A stretch of 5,032 nucleotides of DNA from contig CAZHMB010000034.1 in NCBI GenBank assembly GCA_964533515.1, positions 1 to 5,032 of the forward strand. The letters are read 5' to 3'. This DNA is from CAZHMB01 sp964533515. GTDB taxonomy: Archaea; Nanobdellota; Nanobdellia; Pacearchaeales; GW2011-AR1. Under the pieces are notes generated by a model that searched no databases, was not told the origin of the DNA, and worked only from the letters and a program-made list of their open reading frames with translations. A program made the translations under genes and the position numbers. Below, in pieces: positions 4,917 through 5,032 of the stretch; positions within the stretch are counted from its first letter, which is position 1; the number at the start of each line of letters is the position of its first letter.

Positions 4917-5032
4917 TTTAATCTTTAGAGAAATAAGTCTCCGGAAATTGTTTCTTGGGACCTTGGAGAATCGGGAATAAACTGTCGGGAATGGTTCTAG
5001 TGGATTTGAGTTTTGAAAACAATGGGACTCTT
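4917..5032 (+). repeat. Array element R6, cut by the window end
   Basis: TTTAATCTTT box, H1 (4935-4964) and H2 (4979-5007, more degenerate) are present. The first arm of H3 (GGGACTC, 5024-5030) ends at the window edge. In H1 one U-G pair is replaced by U-A with a bulged C, so the stem is kept. An unseen seventh gene should start about 25-40 bases beyond the window. Confidence 0.75.

Noticed and set aside
1702..4964. H1 as a classical rho-independent terminator
   Set aside because: The stem is rich in A-U and G-U pairs and is followed by CTTTG rather than a U tract. A processing or pausing role remains possible.
1684..5032. Integron cassette array with attC sites
   Set aside because: The conserved attC core pairs (RYYYAAC and GTTRRRY) are not present consistently; only R5 has a chance RYYYAAC match. 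The elements also include the SD of the next gene, and no integrase is in the window.
1684..5032. CRISPR array
   Set aside because: The repeats are over 100 bp and the intervals are open reading frames of variable length (about 200-970 bp), not short unique spacers.
1362..5032. Giant-virus origin (ankyrin genes plus hairpins between genes)
   Set aside because: Every gene has a well-placed Shine-Dalgarno, which points to prokaryotic translation, and the neighbouring gene is archaeal-like.

Overview
The window falls into two parts that look different. The left part (about 1-1260) is very AT-rich: the 60-base line at 181 is about 23% G+C. It holds two convergent genes. One encodes a charged, membrane-anchored protein of unknown function. 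The other encodes a small Zn-ribbon protein that I recognise as the archaeal COG3364/DUF2072 type. That gene has an archaeal TATA-like box placed for a near-leaderless transcript. Together these suggest an archaeon, possibly a small-genome AT-rich lineage of the DPANN kind. This rests on one family recognised by eye.

The right part (about 1300-5032) is richer in G+C (lines at 1561 and 4321 are about 55% and 45%). It is an ordered array of six complete genes, all on the + strand, none recognisable by family except for ankyrin repeats in the last. Every gene is preceded by a copy of the same intergenic element (R0 to R6, about 80-145 bp), and R6 runs off the window, so the array continues. In order, a full element contains: a TTYAAYCTTT-like box; hairpin H1 (about 29 nt, starting 27-45 nt after the previous stop); a second hairpin H2 of the same architecture 41-44 nt further on; a short hairpin H3 (GAGCTC/GAGTTC arms); a GGAG-type Shine-Dalgarno directly against H3; and the start codon 7-8 nt later. 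Stems H2 and H3 keep their pairing through compensatory and G-U changes. The G-U pairs exist only on the + strand, so the structures should act as RNA, or as a folded + strand, rather than as duplex DNA palindromes.

The gene order alternates. Small soluble coiled-coil proteins (70, 67 and 80 aa) alternate with membrane proteins (187 aa with two TM, 170 aa with two TM, and 321 aa with one TM plus ankyrin repeats). The three small proteins share a zipper-like heptad core (L-E-x-E-N or a close variant). The first element, R0, has H2 and H3 but no H1. The repeat unit is therefore best read as H2-H3-SD-ORF-H1. The unannotated 1018-1361 segment would then be the array's leader; it carries a 10-bp tandem repeat and inverted repeats.

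No function can be assigned to the array from sequence alone. The most defensible reading is a set of co-oriented gene cassettes with a common structured RNA leader and trailer. It could be a regulon sharing one RNA element, an RNA-processing array, or a cassette-accumulating locus. No recombinase, nuclease or reverse transcriptase lies inside the window.
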